This document shows, piece after piece, positions 1 through 11,182 of a stretch of DNA of 64,000 nt (position 1 is its first letter; every line of letters begins with the position of its first letter). The notes under the pieces were generated by a model that was not told the DNA's origin, made no database searches, and worked only from the letters and a program-made list of their open reading frames with translations. The position numbers were made by a program, and so were the translations under genes. The stretch covers positions 57,501 to 121,500 of the forward strand of contig JBAJFE010000002.1 in the NCBI GenBank assembly GCA_037903355.1, written 5' to 3'. The DNA comes from Trichuris trichiura. Lineage: Eukaryota; Nematoda; Enoplea; Trichinellida; Trichuridae.

Positions 1-98
1 AGTATTCAAGTTCGGTGTGTCTGCAATTCAGGTCAATTCTCGAGTGCCACGTCGTTCTTCAACGATCTACGAGCCAAGTGATCCACCGTTCGGAATGT
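1..98 (-). rRNA. 5.8S rRNA, unit 1, 5' part only (cut by window edge)
   Basis: The reverse strand reads as the 5' two thirds of 5.8S rRNA: the GGTGGATCACT-type start, the GATCGTTGAAGAACG block and the conserved TGAATTGCAGACACAC block. The sequence matches the complete copy at 14638-14796 with an offset of 14698. The 3' third lies to the left of the window. The exact 5' end is uncertain by several bases. Confidence 0.9.
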
Positions 99-715
99 AC
101 TTTCCTGCGCGTACAGCAGCAGTTCGAATGCTACTGGCGCTCATTGCGCCGACAGCAGTGTCTGCGTGTCGAAGGCACGTCGGCATGCGTACTAGGACGA
201 CGCCTTGTGCACTGGTGAAGCTGCTTTTTCATTTTCCAACCGGCGACGAGCCGTCCTCGATGCTCGAGGTCGAACGGCCGTTCTTTGAACCTCGTCGACG
301 CTAGCCGCCGCTTCTTTAGCGCCACTGCGACTACTGGCGCGGCAGCACGGTCGACTGCAACCGGCGGCGCTAACGACAGCTAGATCCAAACTGCCGCAGC
401 CACGGAGGCCACAACGGTACAGGTACCGGTGACTGCGCGCAGGCGGCGAGCAGCAAGTGAAAACCGCTGCTGCTGCATGATCGAGCCGGTGGCGGCGACG
501 ATCGACTCGCTCGCTTCCCGCCGGGCGGAACGAGCCGCTGCCTGCGCTCTTCAGACCTGGAACTGTAAGCCGGCGGACGTTGCTCGCATCGGACGGAGCA
601 AACGCCACACCGGCGCCTGCTGCTGCTGCTACTGCTGCTGCTAGCAGGCCAGCGGAGCAGCGCCAACAACGCACGGCAGCTACGGCCGCTTTGTGCTGCT
701 GTTGCTGTGTTCTGA
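99..715 (-). other. Internal transcribed spacer 1 (ITS1), unit 1
   Basis: This is the GC-rich stretch between the 5.8S 5' end and the 18S 3' end. It holds a CTG-type trinucleotide run near 618-642. The unit 2 copy is almost identical, while the unit 3 copy is shorter in the CTG run and has small indels. Open frames here on both strands are chance products of GC-rich sequence. Confidence 0.85.
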
Positions 716-776
<61 letters not shown>

Positions 777-860
777 GGCTTGGTTCGGCCAGTTTTCCAA
801 CGCCGTGGTTCAACCTGACGGCCGAACACCGGCGGCATCGGTCCAAAGGCCTCACTAAGT

Positions 861-918
<58 letters not shown>

Positions 919-1435
919 AAGCTGATGACTCGCGCTTACTGGGAATTCCTCGTTCGAGGGAAATAATTGCAATTCCCTGTCCCAGTCACGAGAACGTTTC
1001 AACCGATTTCCTGGCCTTGCCAGGCCGGGCTTGAACGCACGCTGACGCCGTCAGTGTAGCACGCGTGCAGCCCCGTACATCTAAGGGCATCACAGACCTG
1101 TTATTGCTCTTTCTCGTGCGGCTTGCGAAAGTGTCGCTGGTCCCTCTAAGAAGCGGCTGCCGGCACTGCAGGTGCTCCGCGGAGCGCTCGCGCAAACGGC
1201 GACGACTGTGCTCAGCCGCAGCGCAGCGCGGCGTCGCGCGGGAGACGTGAATACCGCCGCTAGTTAGTAGGCCAGAGTCTCGTTCGTTATCGGAATTAGC
1301 CAGACAAATCGCTCCACCAACTAAGAACGGCCATGCACCACTACCCACTGAATCAAGAAAGAGCTCTTGATCTGTCAATCCTCGCAGTGTTCGGGACGGG
1401 TGAGTTTTCCCGTGTTGAGTCAAATTAAGCCGCAT

Positions 1436-1482
<47 letters not shown>

Positions 1483-2628
1483 TTTGCAACCATACTTCCC
1501 CCGGAACCGAAACACTTTGGTTTCCCGGAAGCTGCTCAGCGAGTCACAAAAAGAACATCGCCCGAATCGCTGGTTGGCATCGTTTACGGTCACAACTAGG
1601 GCGGTATCTGATCGCCTTCTTTCGTTCTTGATTAATGAAAACATTCTTGACAAATGCTTTCGCAATTGGTCGTCTTGCTGCGATCCAAGAATTTCACCTC
1701 TAACGCAGCAATACGAATGTCCCCGTCAGTCTCTTTTAATCATTGCCTCATAGCCGTAAACCAACAAAATAGCACTGAGGCCATCTTTCATTATTCCATG
1801 CACCACGGTTCAAGCACTACGGCTTGCCTTGAGCGCTCTCATTTTCTCAAAGTAAACTTTCAAGTCGCCAAGGACACTCACTGAAGAGCATCCAGGGCAA
1901 TCTTGATCGAACAGGTGACGAGCGACGGAACGACTCCTGCTTAGGACGACCGTCGTCGACATCCGCAATCCAACTACGAGCGGTTTAACCGCAGCAACTT
2001 TAATATACGCTATTGGAGCTGGAATTACCGCGGCTGCTGGCACCAGACTTGCCCTCCAATAGATTTAGCCGAACTTATGTACGGCTCGATCGTTCCGGTA
2101 ACGCGTCTCATGGAGAAACGTTCCGTTATTTTTCGTCACTACCTCCCCGATCTGGGAGTGGGTAATTTGCGTGCCTGCTGCCTTCCTTGGATGTGGTAGC
2201 CGTTTCTCAGGCTCCCTCTCCGGAGCCGAACCCTGATTCTCCGTTAACCGTTGTCACCATGGTAAGCACGTAGCGTACCATCGAAAGTTGATGAGCAAGT
2301 CGTTTCAAAGCATCGTCGCCGGTACTGGACCGTGCGATCAGCATAGTTATTCCGATTCACCAACATTTCGCGGACTCCGACCAATAGCTAGCCTGCGTCC
2401 GATTGGTTTTGTTCAAATAAACGCGCTCCGACGCGCAGCCCGCGACTGAGCTTCGAGGCATGTATTAGCTCTAGCATTTCCATAGTTATCCAAGTGGACA
2501 TCAGTTGTAGCGAACAACGACTGCTGTAATGAGCCATTCGCGGCTTAACCGTAGACCGATATGCGCATGCACTTGCATGGCTTAGTCTTTGAGACAAGCA
2601 TATGACTACTTGCAGGATCAACCAGCTA
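716..2628 (-). rRNA. 18S rRNA, unit 1
   Basis: The gene runs right to left. Its 3' end is the universal GGAAGGATCATTA at 716-728 and its 5' end lies near the CTGGTTGATCC motif at about 2612-2628. The span is 1913 nt. Helix 45 has the normal GGTGAACC loop, the only copy of the three in which it does. Near 1618, however, it lacks 11 nt of the highly conserved AGGTTCGAAGGCGATCAGATACC block that units 2 and 3 keep, and it has an extra C near 1560. The 5' start has a C-to-A change in the GCCAGTAG motif. It is either a damaged copy or one with assembly errors; the deletion would be harmful in a working ribosome. Confidence 0.95.
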
Positions 2629-3652
2629 ACCACCACAATTCTCGCAGCAAAGGCAACGCGCGCGCACCTACAGGCGCGCGCGCGTTGCTGCAGCCCGTGC
2701 TGCGCCAACGAAAGGACGGCGGACGCGCGACAACGAGCTCCTGCACCCGTACGTGCTCCGCCGGCTCGGCCGCTCAATCAGCGTCTTCTTCATCGCCCAC
2801 GAAGGCGTTGGAACGCCCGCAGCGGCGGCGGCGCTTCAACCCGCCGGCATGCAGCAGCAACGCGTCCAACCGTCCACGGCGGCGGCACTTACCGCGCAGC
2901 ACCCGTGCGCGCGCAGCGCAGACGGAGCCCGCTTTGCCGTCAATGCCGCAACCGACGGAACTACTTCACGTCGACGCGCATCTCTCCAAAGTCACGTACG
3001 GCCAACCAGTACGCTCAAACACTCACTCGTCCTCGCTGGACGAGTAACAAGCTCGCTGCCGACGCCGTTTCTCGCCGTCGCAGCGAGCCACGAACAGCGA
3101 TCGCCGGTTGGCAGTCACCAGCAGGGCTACCAACTGGCCGTTACGTATCGCTTTCTCTCACCAGAACCTTAACACAGCTGCCACAACGTCGGATCTTTCC
3201 AACGGCCAAGCGAGAACCCGACCGAAACAAGGGCCGACAGCAGCTCACTAGCACCGTCCACGTCATTCCTGCTCCGTCGCCAGCAAATCTGCTCGACAAG
3301 ACAGTCCTCTGCAACGGCGCTGAGCACCGTTGCAGTGCACACCTGCCGACCGGTAAGACAACCAGCTCGGGCCCGTTTACTCATTGGCGCCCTCGCTCGT
3401 CCGGCAGCAATCATCCATCGTCAACCGTCAGCGCTGCCAACCACGGAGCTTGGCGGTTGAACGTAACCTGACTTTTCTCGTCAAGCGGCAGCGCTGCTCA
3501 AAGGCCGACGAGTGAGGCCTCGCAACTGTCACACTGCGTAACACAGGCCTTCGGCCTCGTCGTAACCTTCGTCTGCGTCGCCTGCGCAGCGGCGTGCGCT
3601 TGCGCGCATTGCTGCGGCCCGTAGCCGTAGTATGCCACGCTGGAGGGGTGCC
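2629..3652 (-). other. 5' external transcribed spacer, unit 1
   Basis: This is about 1 kb of GC-rich spacer between the 18S 5' end and the nearest promoter-like TATATA motif (3645-3680). It is strongly conserved in unit 2 (17337-18360) and more diverged and shorter in unit 3. The 289-codon open frame here is also open in unit 2, but it has no recognisable domain and lies in the expected pre-rRNA leader, so I do not treat it as a gene. Confidence 0.7.
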
Positions 3653-4435
3653 CTCCTATATATACTTAGTTGGGCTCCAACACCGAACGAGCATATCGAG
3701 CACTTGGCGAGCAGTAGGACAACCAGCTCGGGCCCGCTTACTCATTGGCGCCCTCGCTCGTCCGGCAGCAATCACCCATCGTCTACCGTCAGCGCTGCCA
3801 ACCACGGAGCTTGGCGGTTGAACGTAACCTGACTTTTCTCGTCAAGCGGCAGCGCTGCTCAAAGGCCGACGAGTGAGGCCTCGCAACTGTCACACTGCGT
3901 AACACAGGCCTTCGGCCTCGTCGTAACCTTCGTCTGCTTCGCCTGCGCAGCGGCGTGCGCTTGCGCGCATTGCTGCGGCCCGTAGCCGTAGCATGCCACG
4001 CTGGAGGGGTGCCCTCCTATATATACTTAGTTGGGCTCCAACACCGAACGAGCATATCGAGCACTTGGCGAGCAGTAAGACAACCAGCTCGGGCCCGCTT
4101 ACTCATTGGCGCCCTCGCTCGTCCGGCAGCAATCACCCATCGTCTACCGTCAGCGCTGCGAACTACGGAGCTTGGCGGTTGAACGTAACCTGACTTTTCT
4201 CGTCAAGCGGCAGCGCTGCTCAAAGGCCGACGAGTGAGGCCTCGCAACTGTCGCACTGCGTAACACAGGCCTTCGGCCTCGTCGTAACCTTCGTCTGCTT
4301 CGCCTGCGCAGCGGCGTGCGCTTGCGCGCATTGCTGCGGCCCGTAGCCGTAGCATGCCACGCTGGAGGGGTGCCCTCCTATATATACTTAGTTGGGCTCC
4401 AACACCGAACGAGCATATCGAGCACTCGGCGAGCA
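3353..4435 (-). repeat. 361-bp intergenic spacer repeats, 3 copies (unit 1 spacer)
   Basis: Three head-to-tail copies of a 361-bp unit start at about 3353, 3714 and 4075, at the motif GTAAGACAACCAGCTCGGG. Copies differ by only a few bases. Each contains a short palindromic GGCCTTCGGCC-type element and, near its right end, the TATATA motif described as a promoter candidate. The same repeat occurs 4 times in the unit 2 spacer and once in the unit 3 spacer. Confidence 0.95.
3645..3680 (-). promoter_or_regulatory. Candidate RNA polymerase I promoter, gene-proximal copy, unit 1
   Basis: On the reverse strand the motif reads CTAAGTATATATAGGAGGGC, pointing towards 18S about 1.02 kb away. A TATATA followed by a G-rich start is typical of Pol I start sites in several plants and invertebrates. 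Identical copies lie at about 4006-4041 and 4367-4402, one per 361-bp repeat, which suggests spacer promoters. Function is inferred from the motif, position and duplication only. Confidence 0.5.
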
Positions 4436-5249
4436 GCGACATCGTCACATTCCGGTACTGACATCGTCACATCTCTCGGTGATCTTGCAAAATCGTCGCA
4501 TCTCCGCATGTCACTTCTCGGTATTGACGTCGTCAAGACTCTCAGCGATCTTGCAAAATCGTCACATCTCGGTTTTGACATCGTCACATTTCTCTACGAT
4601 CCCGCAAAATCTTCGCATGTCGGCATATTATTGGCATCTACGGTACTCTAAATGTTCTTTGCTGCATTGTCACATCGCGCTCAGTTCGCTGCATCGTCAC
4701 AACTCTAAATTTTTTTTTCTCCCGTTTTCGGAAAACCTTTGGTGGAAAATGCTCGCTCACGGTTCTACTACTTCCTGCGGTGGTCGTTCGGTTCTGTTTT
4801 CGTGGATCCGTTGTGTTGTTTCTTTTGCCGGTGTTCTTGCTGGCTGTTGGGCCCTTGTTGCTTGCCCAGTGGACTTTGCCGGGCAAGCTCGATTACCCCG
4901 CGTGTCCGACGACGACGACGTCGTCGTGAGCAGCCGGTGTAGCCTGATTACAATCGGAAAGACGTCGCTGCCGCGCAGCTACTTTGCTGTTACGGCCGCT
5001 GGGAAGCACCACTTGCCTCGGCGTCCGTACCAGTGTGCGTCCGAGTGTGCTTTCACGCTTCACGTCGTCACATCTCGGTTGGAAATTAAAAATGACTGCT
5101 TGAGCAGTGCAATAATAGGCAAAGTCTCAACAAATCGCAGTGTTGGAGCTGCTCTAGTGATCATAACACCTCAATCGGTGAGTCCGTCGTCCACGGAGCG
5201 CTCTGCTGTCCGACTGCTGTTTCACCCGTTGGGCGATTAGTGTTTCCGC
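4436..5249 (-). other. Intergenic spacer between the repeats and the 28S 3' end (unit 1/2)
   Basis: The right end of the last 361-bp repeat is followed by about 200 bp of degenerate short repeats built on CATCGTCACATCTCGGT and TTGCAAAATCGTC (4437-4640). After these comes T-rich spacer with a short run of T at about 4709-4718. A block at about 5090-5235 is nearly identical in all three units and ends against 28S; it may hold the 3' external spacer or a Pol I termination site, but I see no proven terminator. Open frames here are not credible genes. Confidence 0.6.
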
Positions 5250-5546
5250 CGCCGTCGCAGCATGTCGTTCGTGCTGGCCGACGGCGCTGCCGTCAACAAG
5301 CGGCAGCATGGCTTCAAGTGGAGACTGGTCGGGCGTACCAACCAGTCTACCGTCAACCTTGCAACAATTCGGACGCAACGTATCGTCGCCAGTCGATAGG
5401 CAAGATTCTGACTTAGAGGCGTTCTGTCATTATCTTTCAGATGGTAGCTTCGCGCCACTGGCCTTTCAACCAAGCGCATGAACCAAATGTCTGATCCTGC
5501 GGTTCCTCTCGTACTGAGCAGGATTACTACAGCAACGATCGGTGAT

Positions 5547-5601
<55 letters not shown>

Positions 5602-5643
5602 ATTGGTGGGTGAACAATCCAACGCTTGGCGAATTCTGCTTCG

Positions 5644-5681
<38 letters not shown>

Positions 5682-5704
5682 AACGTCGCTATGGGCGCTT
5701 GGCT

Positions 5705-5750
<46 letters not shown>

Positions 5751-6211
5751 ATTGAATCCGCAAAATCAAAAGGATCGATAGGCCACGCTTTCGCGGTCTC
5801 TATTCGTACTGGAAATCAAAATCAAGTGGGCTTTTGCCCTTTGCTCCAGGCGAGATTTCTGTCCTCGCTGAGCTCACCTTGGGACTCCTGCGTTCCCGTT
5901 TAACAGATGTACCGCCCCAGTCAAACTCCCGGCCAGACACTGTCTTCGGACCGGATCGCCCTGGACGGCACCTCGCGTTGCTACGGGTGCTCGACGTGCC
6001 GCCGACAGCGGGGCACGCGTCCCGTGGGCTTTGCACAAAAAGTGGCAGTCGTCGCGCGCCGTTAGACGGCCACGCGAGCGACCGTTCCTTCCGCTTCACC
6101 GAATAAGTAAAGAAACGATCAAAGTAGTGGTATTTCACTGTCGGCACGGTGCCGCGAGCGGCCACCGGTCTCCCACCTGTGCTACACCTTCAGTGTCTGT
6201 TCACAGAGTCA

Positions 6212-6249
<38 letters not shown>

Positions 6250-6256
6250 GATTCTG

Positions 6257-6290
<34 letters not shown>

Positions 6291-6320
6291 CAGTAGATAG
6301 GGACAGTAGGAATCTTGTTG

Positions 6321-6365
<45 letters not shown>
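5250..6365 (-). rRNA. 28S rRNA, unit 2, 3' part (downstream of the R2 insertion)
   Basis: The reverse strand carries conserved 28S 3' sequence. It begins with TAGCCAAATGCCTCGTCATC at the R2 junction (6365) and includes the sarcin-ricin loop AGTACGAGAGGAAC at about 5502-5515 and GAACGCCTCTAAGTCAGAATC near 5410. The 3' end is placed from conservation and may be off by 50 nt or more. With the 5' part (11094-14152) the 28S would be about 4.2 kb. Confidence 0.93.
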
Positions 6366-9300
6366 GTCAATGTTTATTGGCGAATTTTACATGAAGTAAG
6401 GTTTGCGAAACCAAATGTAAGCAATCGTGCAATAAGCGCTGCAACAGAACGAACCAAGGCTGTAAGGACTGTAACTGAACAAACAAAAGGCATATTTGCT
6501 CGCGCAGCTTTCGAGCAACTCAAACGTACAGAACTGAACAAACAAAAGATGACGAGAGAATTGAACTTGTGGAAGCTTGTCGCTTCATGACCGCAGCATT
6601 TTCTTGCCTCATCGGCAGCTCTATAATTATTCGGGCCGGACTTGTAGGCCTCATTGCGCTGCCTTATATGTTCCGGTGCCCCATGTTGGGAATGCCACAT
6701 ATTTGGAGTGGCCATCTCCGTGGCTATCGTCCAAATTAGGTGTTGTCAGGTCCGTGTTCTAACGCTCCGCCCCCGGTGGCTCGCTCGGAATGCCAACTCC
6801 GTGGCACTCCGCATAAACCAGTTCACCAACTGAATTGTCCTTTCCAGAGCCATAGTGCACAGCAAGGCTTTGAACTTTTCGCTCATATTCCAGCCGAGTT
6901 TCTTGAGCGTTTCGTCATTCTGACTGCACCAGCCGCCCCGAGCTCCTATAACCAAAGCGCCGGTGCCAAATTGCTTCGCTCCTGTGAGTTTACAGGCAGC
7001 TTCCTTCAGGCATTCATATTTGCGGCATTTTTCAGTATGGCGTCGACTAAGGGAGTCATTAGTCTCAAAAGGAATGGCTATATCAACAACCCAGCATGAA
7101 TCATCTTTGACAAGGAGCAGATCCGGTTTTAGGGTTTCCCCTTCCAGCCGGATCACGGGCTCATGTACAAGATGGAATCCGGAGGCTTCCGCTGACTGCA
7201 TTAGCTTCATCAGAATATCATTGTGCCTCCGGACTATGAGCCCGCCTGTGAAGGCACAGTTCTGGGAGATGTGGATCAGAGATTCGGAGGCGCCACTTAC
7301 TACTCCGCACTTTCGGCAGAGAACCCTCTGGTCGCCCGGTTCAGCTCGGCCCCGAAGGGCCTGCAAGCGCGTCTGGACCAGGGAAGTTCTTACCTTTAGC
7401 GCGGAGATGAAGTTGCGCCCCGTCATTCCGTCACCAGCAATCCACCCATTGCTGCGCCAGTCACAGAACTCCTTGTAGCCAGTTCCTTGGTAAGTCGCCA
7501 GGAATTTGGCTTCACGGGCCTGCGCCCGGGCCAACTTTGCTCCCTGTATGCCGCTCTGGCTAAACGTAATGACGCCTTGCCGCCTCATCAATTGGCTTCG
7601 CCGGCGCTGGTTGAACCAGAGCTCGGAGACGCACTGTGCAGCCACGTCGGCACTTCTACTCATGTTCAGCAGTAATCGTATTGTACTGCGATCAGCCGTT
7701 TCCTGCAGATTGGTAAGACCAAGACCGCCTTTCTTCCTGGATAAATAAATAAAATCATTCGATAACGTGCTGACGGGCAGATGGAGACACCGTTTGACTG
7801 CCTGCCTTACCATCTTGTCGATGGTTGCTGCCGCCTGACTTAGTGGGTTGCCCACCGTCAGGGTAAAAAGTAATCGTGGCATCAGGTGCGTTCGGATCAG
7901 CTCTAACTTCTGTTGAGGCTTCAATTCTGCTTTGCATGCGCGATCAAGGAGCGCCCGCGCCCCTGCTATCTGGTCGCGCCGCCGGCCGAACGGGTTGAAC
8001 TCTACTCCTAGGTACTTGAAGAACTGTGCCGCAGTAAAAACCGGTAAAATTGATTGCGGCTGTGCCGGGTCTAGGTAAAATTGAGGCTCCATGGCAAGAG
8101 CGACCGTACGGCACCTCGGTACCTTGTACAACCTGAGCGAACAGCATTTCTGCACGTTCAAGGACAGGCTGCGAGCGGTAAAAAAACGATAACAAAGTAA
8201 CAGATTGCTCTGCAGACCTGCCTTGCTGTCGCTCAGGAGGAGTAGGTCATCGGCGAACGCAAGGCAGTTCACCTGGACATTATTCGTGAAAGTGAAGCCT
8301 CCTCCATTCTGGGCCAAGTGGTCGAGCAATTCATCAATGACTAGCGAAAAAAGCAGGGGCGACAACGGATCGCCTTGCTTGACGCCTCTCCGTATTGGGA
8401 TCAAATCGGAGGTACCTGAAGAATGCTCGATTTGTGTATATGAGTTGGCCAGAAGATTGGTTATGAGCTGCACGTCGCTATCTCCCACGCCTTGACGCGA
8501 CAGTGCACGGCGGACAGAATTGTGGGACACCGTGTCGAACGCCTTGGCAATGTCGAGCGTTGCCAAACTCAACTCTCTGTGCTCGCCACGAGAGAGGGCA
8601 AGGGCAGCATTTAAAATAAAGATGTTTTCTCCACAACCGTCCGTCTTCTTGGTAAAACCTTTCTGCCTGAGATTCAACTCGACCATTGTAGATAAACGAT
8701 TCGCCAGAATTTTTGTAAAAAGCCGATAAAATACTGATGCGATGGTAATAGGCCGGTAGTCACCGGGTCCTTGAATTTCGCTCTTCTTTGGGATTAAAAC
8801 TGTCCGGCAAACTTTAAAACATGCTGGCACATCCTGGTAAAACAGCCATAAATTGAATAACAAGACCAGTTCAGCTTCTGGCAGGCTTCGCACATGATCC
8901 ACAGAAACTCTGTCTGGACCAGCGGCTGATTTGCGCGAAATTTTCGACAGCGCAGCTCGTACTTCATCGAGCAAAACAGGTGAAATGAGTCCGCTCACTT
9001 GCTCCTGAGGCGCTCGCTGAAATTGCTTCAGCAAGAACGGTGCGCTATCATCAGGTGAGCACTCTCCAAAGGCCCTCATATAGAATGCTGTACACTCTGA
9101 CAGAGGTACTTCGTGCTCGACTGGCGGGACTCCGTCAAGGACTGCTTCAGCAAGCCTAGTCCGATTTGTATTGTATAACCGCTTGAGCTGTCTATAGCGC
9201 AATTGCCTATGCTGCCGAAGAGTGCCTGGCGTCACTTTCGCAACTGGATGAATGGCTGATTTAAAGTTCCGCCTTGGTGGCGGTGATATGCGTTTCAGAA

Positions 9301-11093
9301 CGGCCTCTGCTGTGTCGTTCAGGATGCATCGCCCTTCGAGGGCTAATCCAGCTAGAACAGAGAGTTCCTTGAGGAGAGTTCCCTCTGGAGCCTCGCGACA
9401 GGAAGCGTCTCTTAAAGCGGCGATGAGGAGTTCTCGTAAGTTTGTCTCCGGATCAGCACGGTTGGCCTGCTGGCCACCGTTATCAACTCCCTGAGCTGTC
9501 GCATCTGGTAAAATGTTCGGCTTGGTCGGTAAAACAGATCTCGGCACTGATAAAATGTCAGACGTAGGAACAGTCGACTCGTCTGGTAAAACATGAGCGG
9601 TTGAGGAAGAGGCGGTTTGAGCAGGTAAAACTGGCTGTCGTAGTAATAAAACGTCTTTAGGCGTAGGAATCGTCGACTCGCCTGGTGAAACACGCCTGCA
9701 CGTAGAGGCGGTAGGTTGGTCCAATACAAGACCATGTACAGGCGGTAGAATTCCGTCTGATGTTGGAAACGCTGACGCGTTAGGCATGACATGCCTGCCG
9801 TCAAGCAAGACATTTGTCTGCGTAGGAACGGCTGATTGGAATCCTGAGGCGGATCCATATTCAAGAAGTCTCCCCGGCTCATTCGAAATACTGTCTGTAT
9901 TGCCGTTAGCCGACTTCAGGGCTAGGACAATTTCCTTGTACCGACTCTTTTTCCTTTGGCCCTTCACCATTTCGACATTTCTGGTGGAGCCATGTTTCTC
10001 AAACAGTTGCCTTGCTAACACCTGGTTAACATTGGTAATGTTCGGAGGCAATTTTGCCTCTAACGTAGCGAGCGCTTGCACTTCAAATTGGCTCCAACGA
10101 GCTTTCTTCTCGCGGGGGCGGTCCGCGTTGAATTGTTCAGGATGAGCATTGCGACGGTGGAGCTGCAGCCCCACCGCCGTAGTAAAGTATTCCCCACAAT
10201 CGGTGCAGACGACCGTGTGGGGTCGGTCTTCTACAGCAAGGGGGCTGTGGCACTGATCGTGTAATTTGCCGCCCGCACTTGCTGTAGTGGCATGCCACCG
10301 AATGTATGGTGGGCCACAGTCTAGAGCACTTGGCACATTGGAATCGAACTTCCCTAGCGTGCCTACGCATGTGCTCTAGAAACGTATGTGCCACCGCATT
10401 AACTGCCGCACACATGGGGCACCGGAAAGGCCCTGGATACCGTGCAGCTACAAAGTCGGCCCCGTCGCCCCCGGCCGTCCGCTCGGGATCGCTTGTCGGG
10501 TTCCTTTGTGTTGTACTGGTCATTTTAAGCAACGGGGTGATCTGGGGTAGGACCCCTGATCAGTAAACCTGGTGAGCGGCCGTTGCACCGTAGTGGGTGG
10601 CCACCGGGAGTCATTCCGGGCGCCGCTCTGGGCCACCAAAGGCGTGAGTGAAGTTCGATGTTACCACGTAGGCGACGACGTACACCTTCACTCACGCAAC
10701 CCAACGTCGTCTGTTTCCCTCAGCAGGCAGTCCGCTGAGGTACACGCGTTCCTGACCACAGGGAGGTGGCGTTGGATAAGGGCAGCAAAAGCAGGTAGGA
10801 GAGCGTCGTCACAACTCTCTCCAACGGAGCTCGTCACCGCCCAGGACACCAGGGGACGACAACTGGTGGACCGAACTAGTCCGCGCAGAAACGTCTCCCT
10901 TACAAGGTATCCGGCCGGATAGAACTCCTCCTGCACCGCCTTAGTGGCTGTGCCAGTCAGAAACAGCTACTCGCCGAAGCCAGGAGCACGCAGAAGGAAA
11001 GGCCTAGAACACCGAGGCGGCATCCGTGAGCCCACCCGTGACTCCTTACAGCCAGCAAGTCAAACTGAGCCATTGGCAAGAAGCCTCAGGAAC
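6366..11093 (-). mobile_element. R2 non-LTR retrotransposon, copy 1 (lineage I, full length)
   Basis: A 4728-bp insertion sits at the canonical R2 site of 28S. The 3' end abuts TAGCCAAATGCC, and the 5' end follows CTCTCTT, so AAGG of the target is missing at the 5' junction. It has a 5' untranslated region of about 570 bp (10524-11093), one long protein and a 3' untranslated region of about 380 bp (6366-6745). Known R2 5' ends contain an HDV-like self-cleaving ribozyme that frees the element from the rRNA transcript; I could not fold this one by eye. The element shares no obvious nucleotide similarity with copies 2 and 3. Confidence 0.97.
6746..10523 (-). pseudogene. R2 protein (zinc fingers, reverse transcriptase, endonuclease), lineage I, one frameshift
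   Basis: The protein nicks 28S rDNA and primes reverse transcription on the cut DNA. The first in-frame ATG is at 10523. The N-terminal frame (10523 to about 10270) holds a CCHH finger (FRCPMC..H..H) and a CCHC finger (FQCAKC..HYSKC). A shift of one base, between about 10275 and 10240, moves into the 1196-codon frame. That frame carries a third CCHH finger (CTDCGEYF...H...H), a Myb-like region (KKARWSQFEVQAL), then reverse transcriptase with AFADDLLLL near 8255 and GDPLSPLLF. The C-terminus has the CRKC...H...C knuckle (near 7320) and the endonuclease residues KPDLLL...VVDI (near 7125). The CCHH-CCHC-CCHH order is that of three-finger (A-clade) R2 proteins. The rest is open, so the frameshift may be recent, or a sequencing error beside the GGGCGG or CCCCC runs. 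A linker with repeated ESTIPT/ESTVPT-type segments precedes the reverse transcriptase. Confidence 0.93.
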
Positions 11094-11132
<39 letters not shown>

Positions 11133-11148
11133 GTTGAATTTCTTCACT

Positions 11149-11182
<34 letters not shown>

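Noticed and set aside
2602..3471. 289-codon open frame in the 18S leader region, also open in unit 2
   Set aside because: It lies in the external transcribed spacer, overlaps the start of 18S and the first spacer repeat, is Arg/Ser/Pro-rich in the way of GC-rich noncoding DNA, and is broken in unit 3.
5090..5235. Conserved block as a tRNA or 5S gene
   Set aside because: No cloverleaf or A/B-box arrangement is visible; conservation is explained by position beside the 28S 3' end.
4392..5240. 282-codon open frame in the intergenic spacer
   Set aside because: It runs through short spacer repeats and the 28S-proximal block, is shorter in unit 2 and broken in unit 3, and has no domain.
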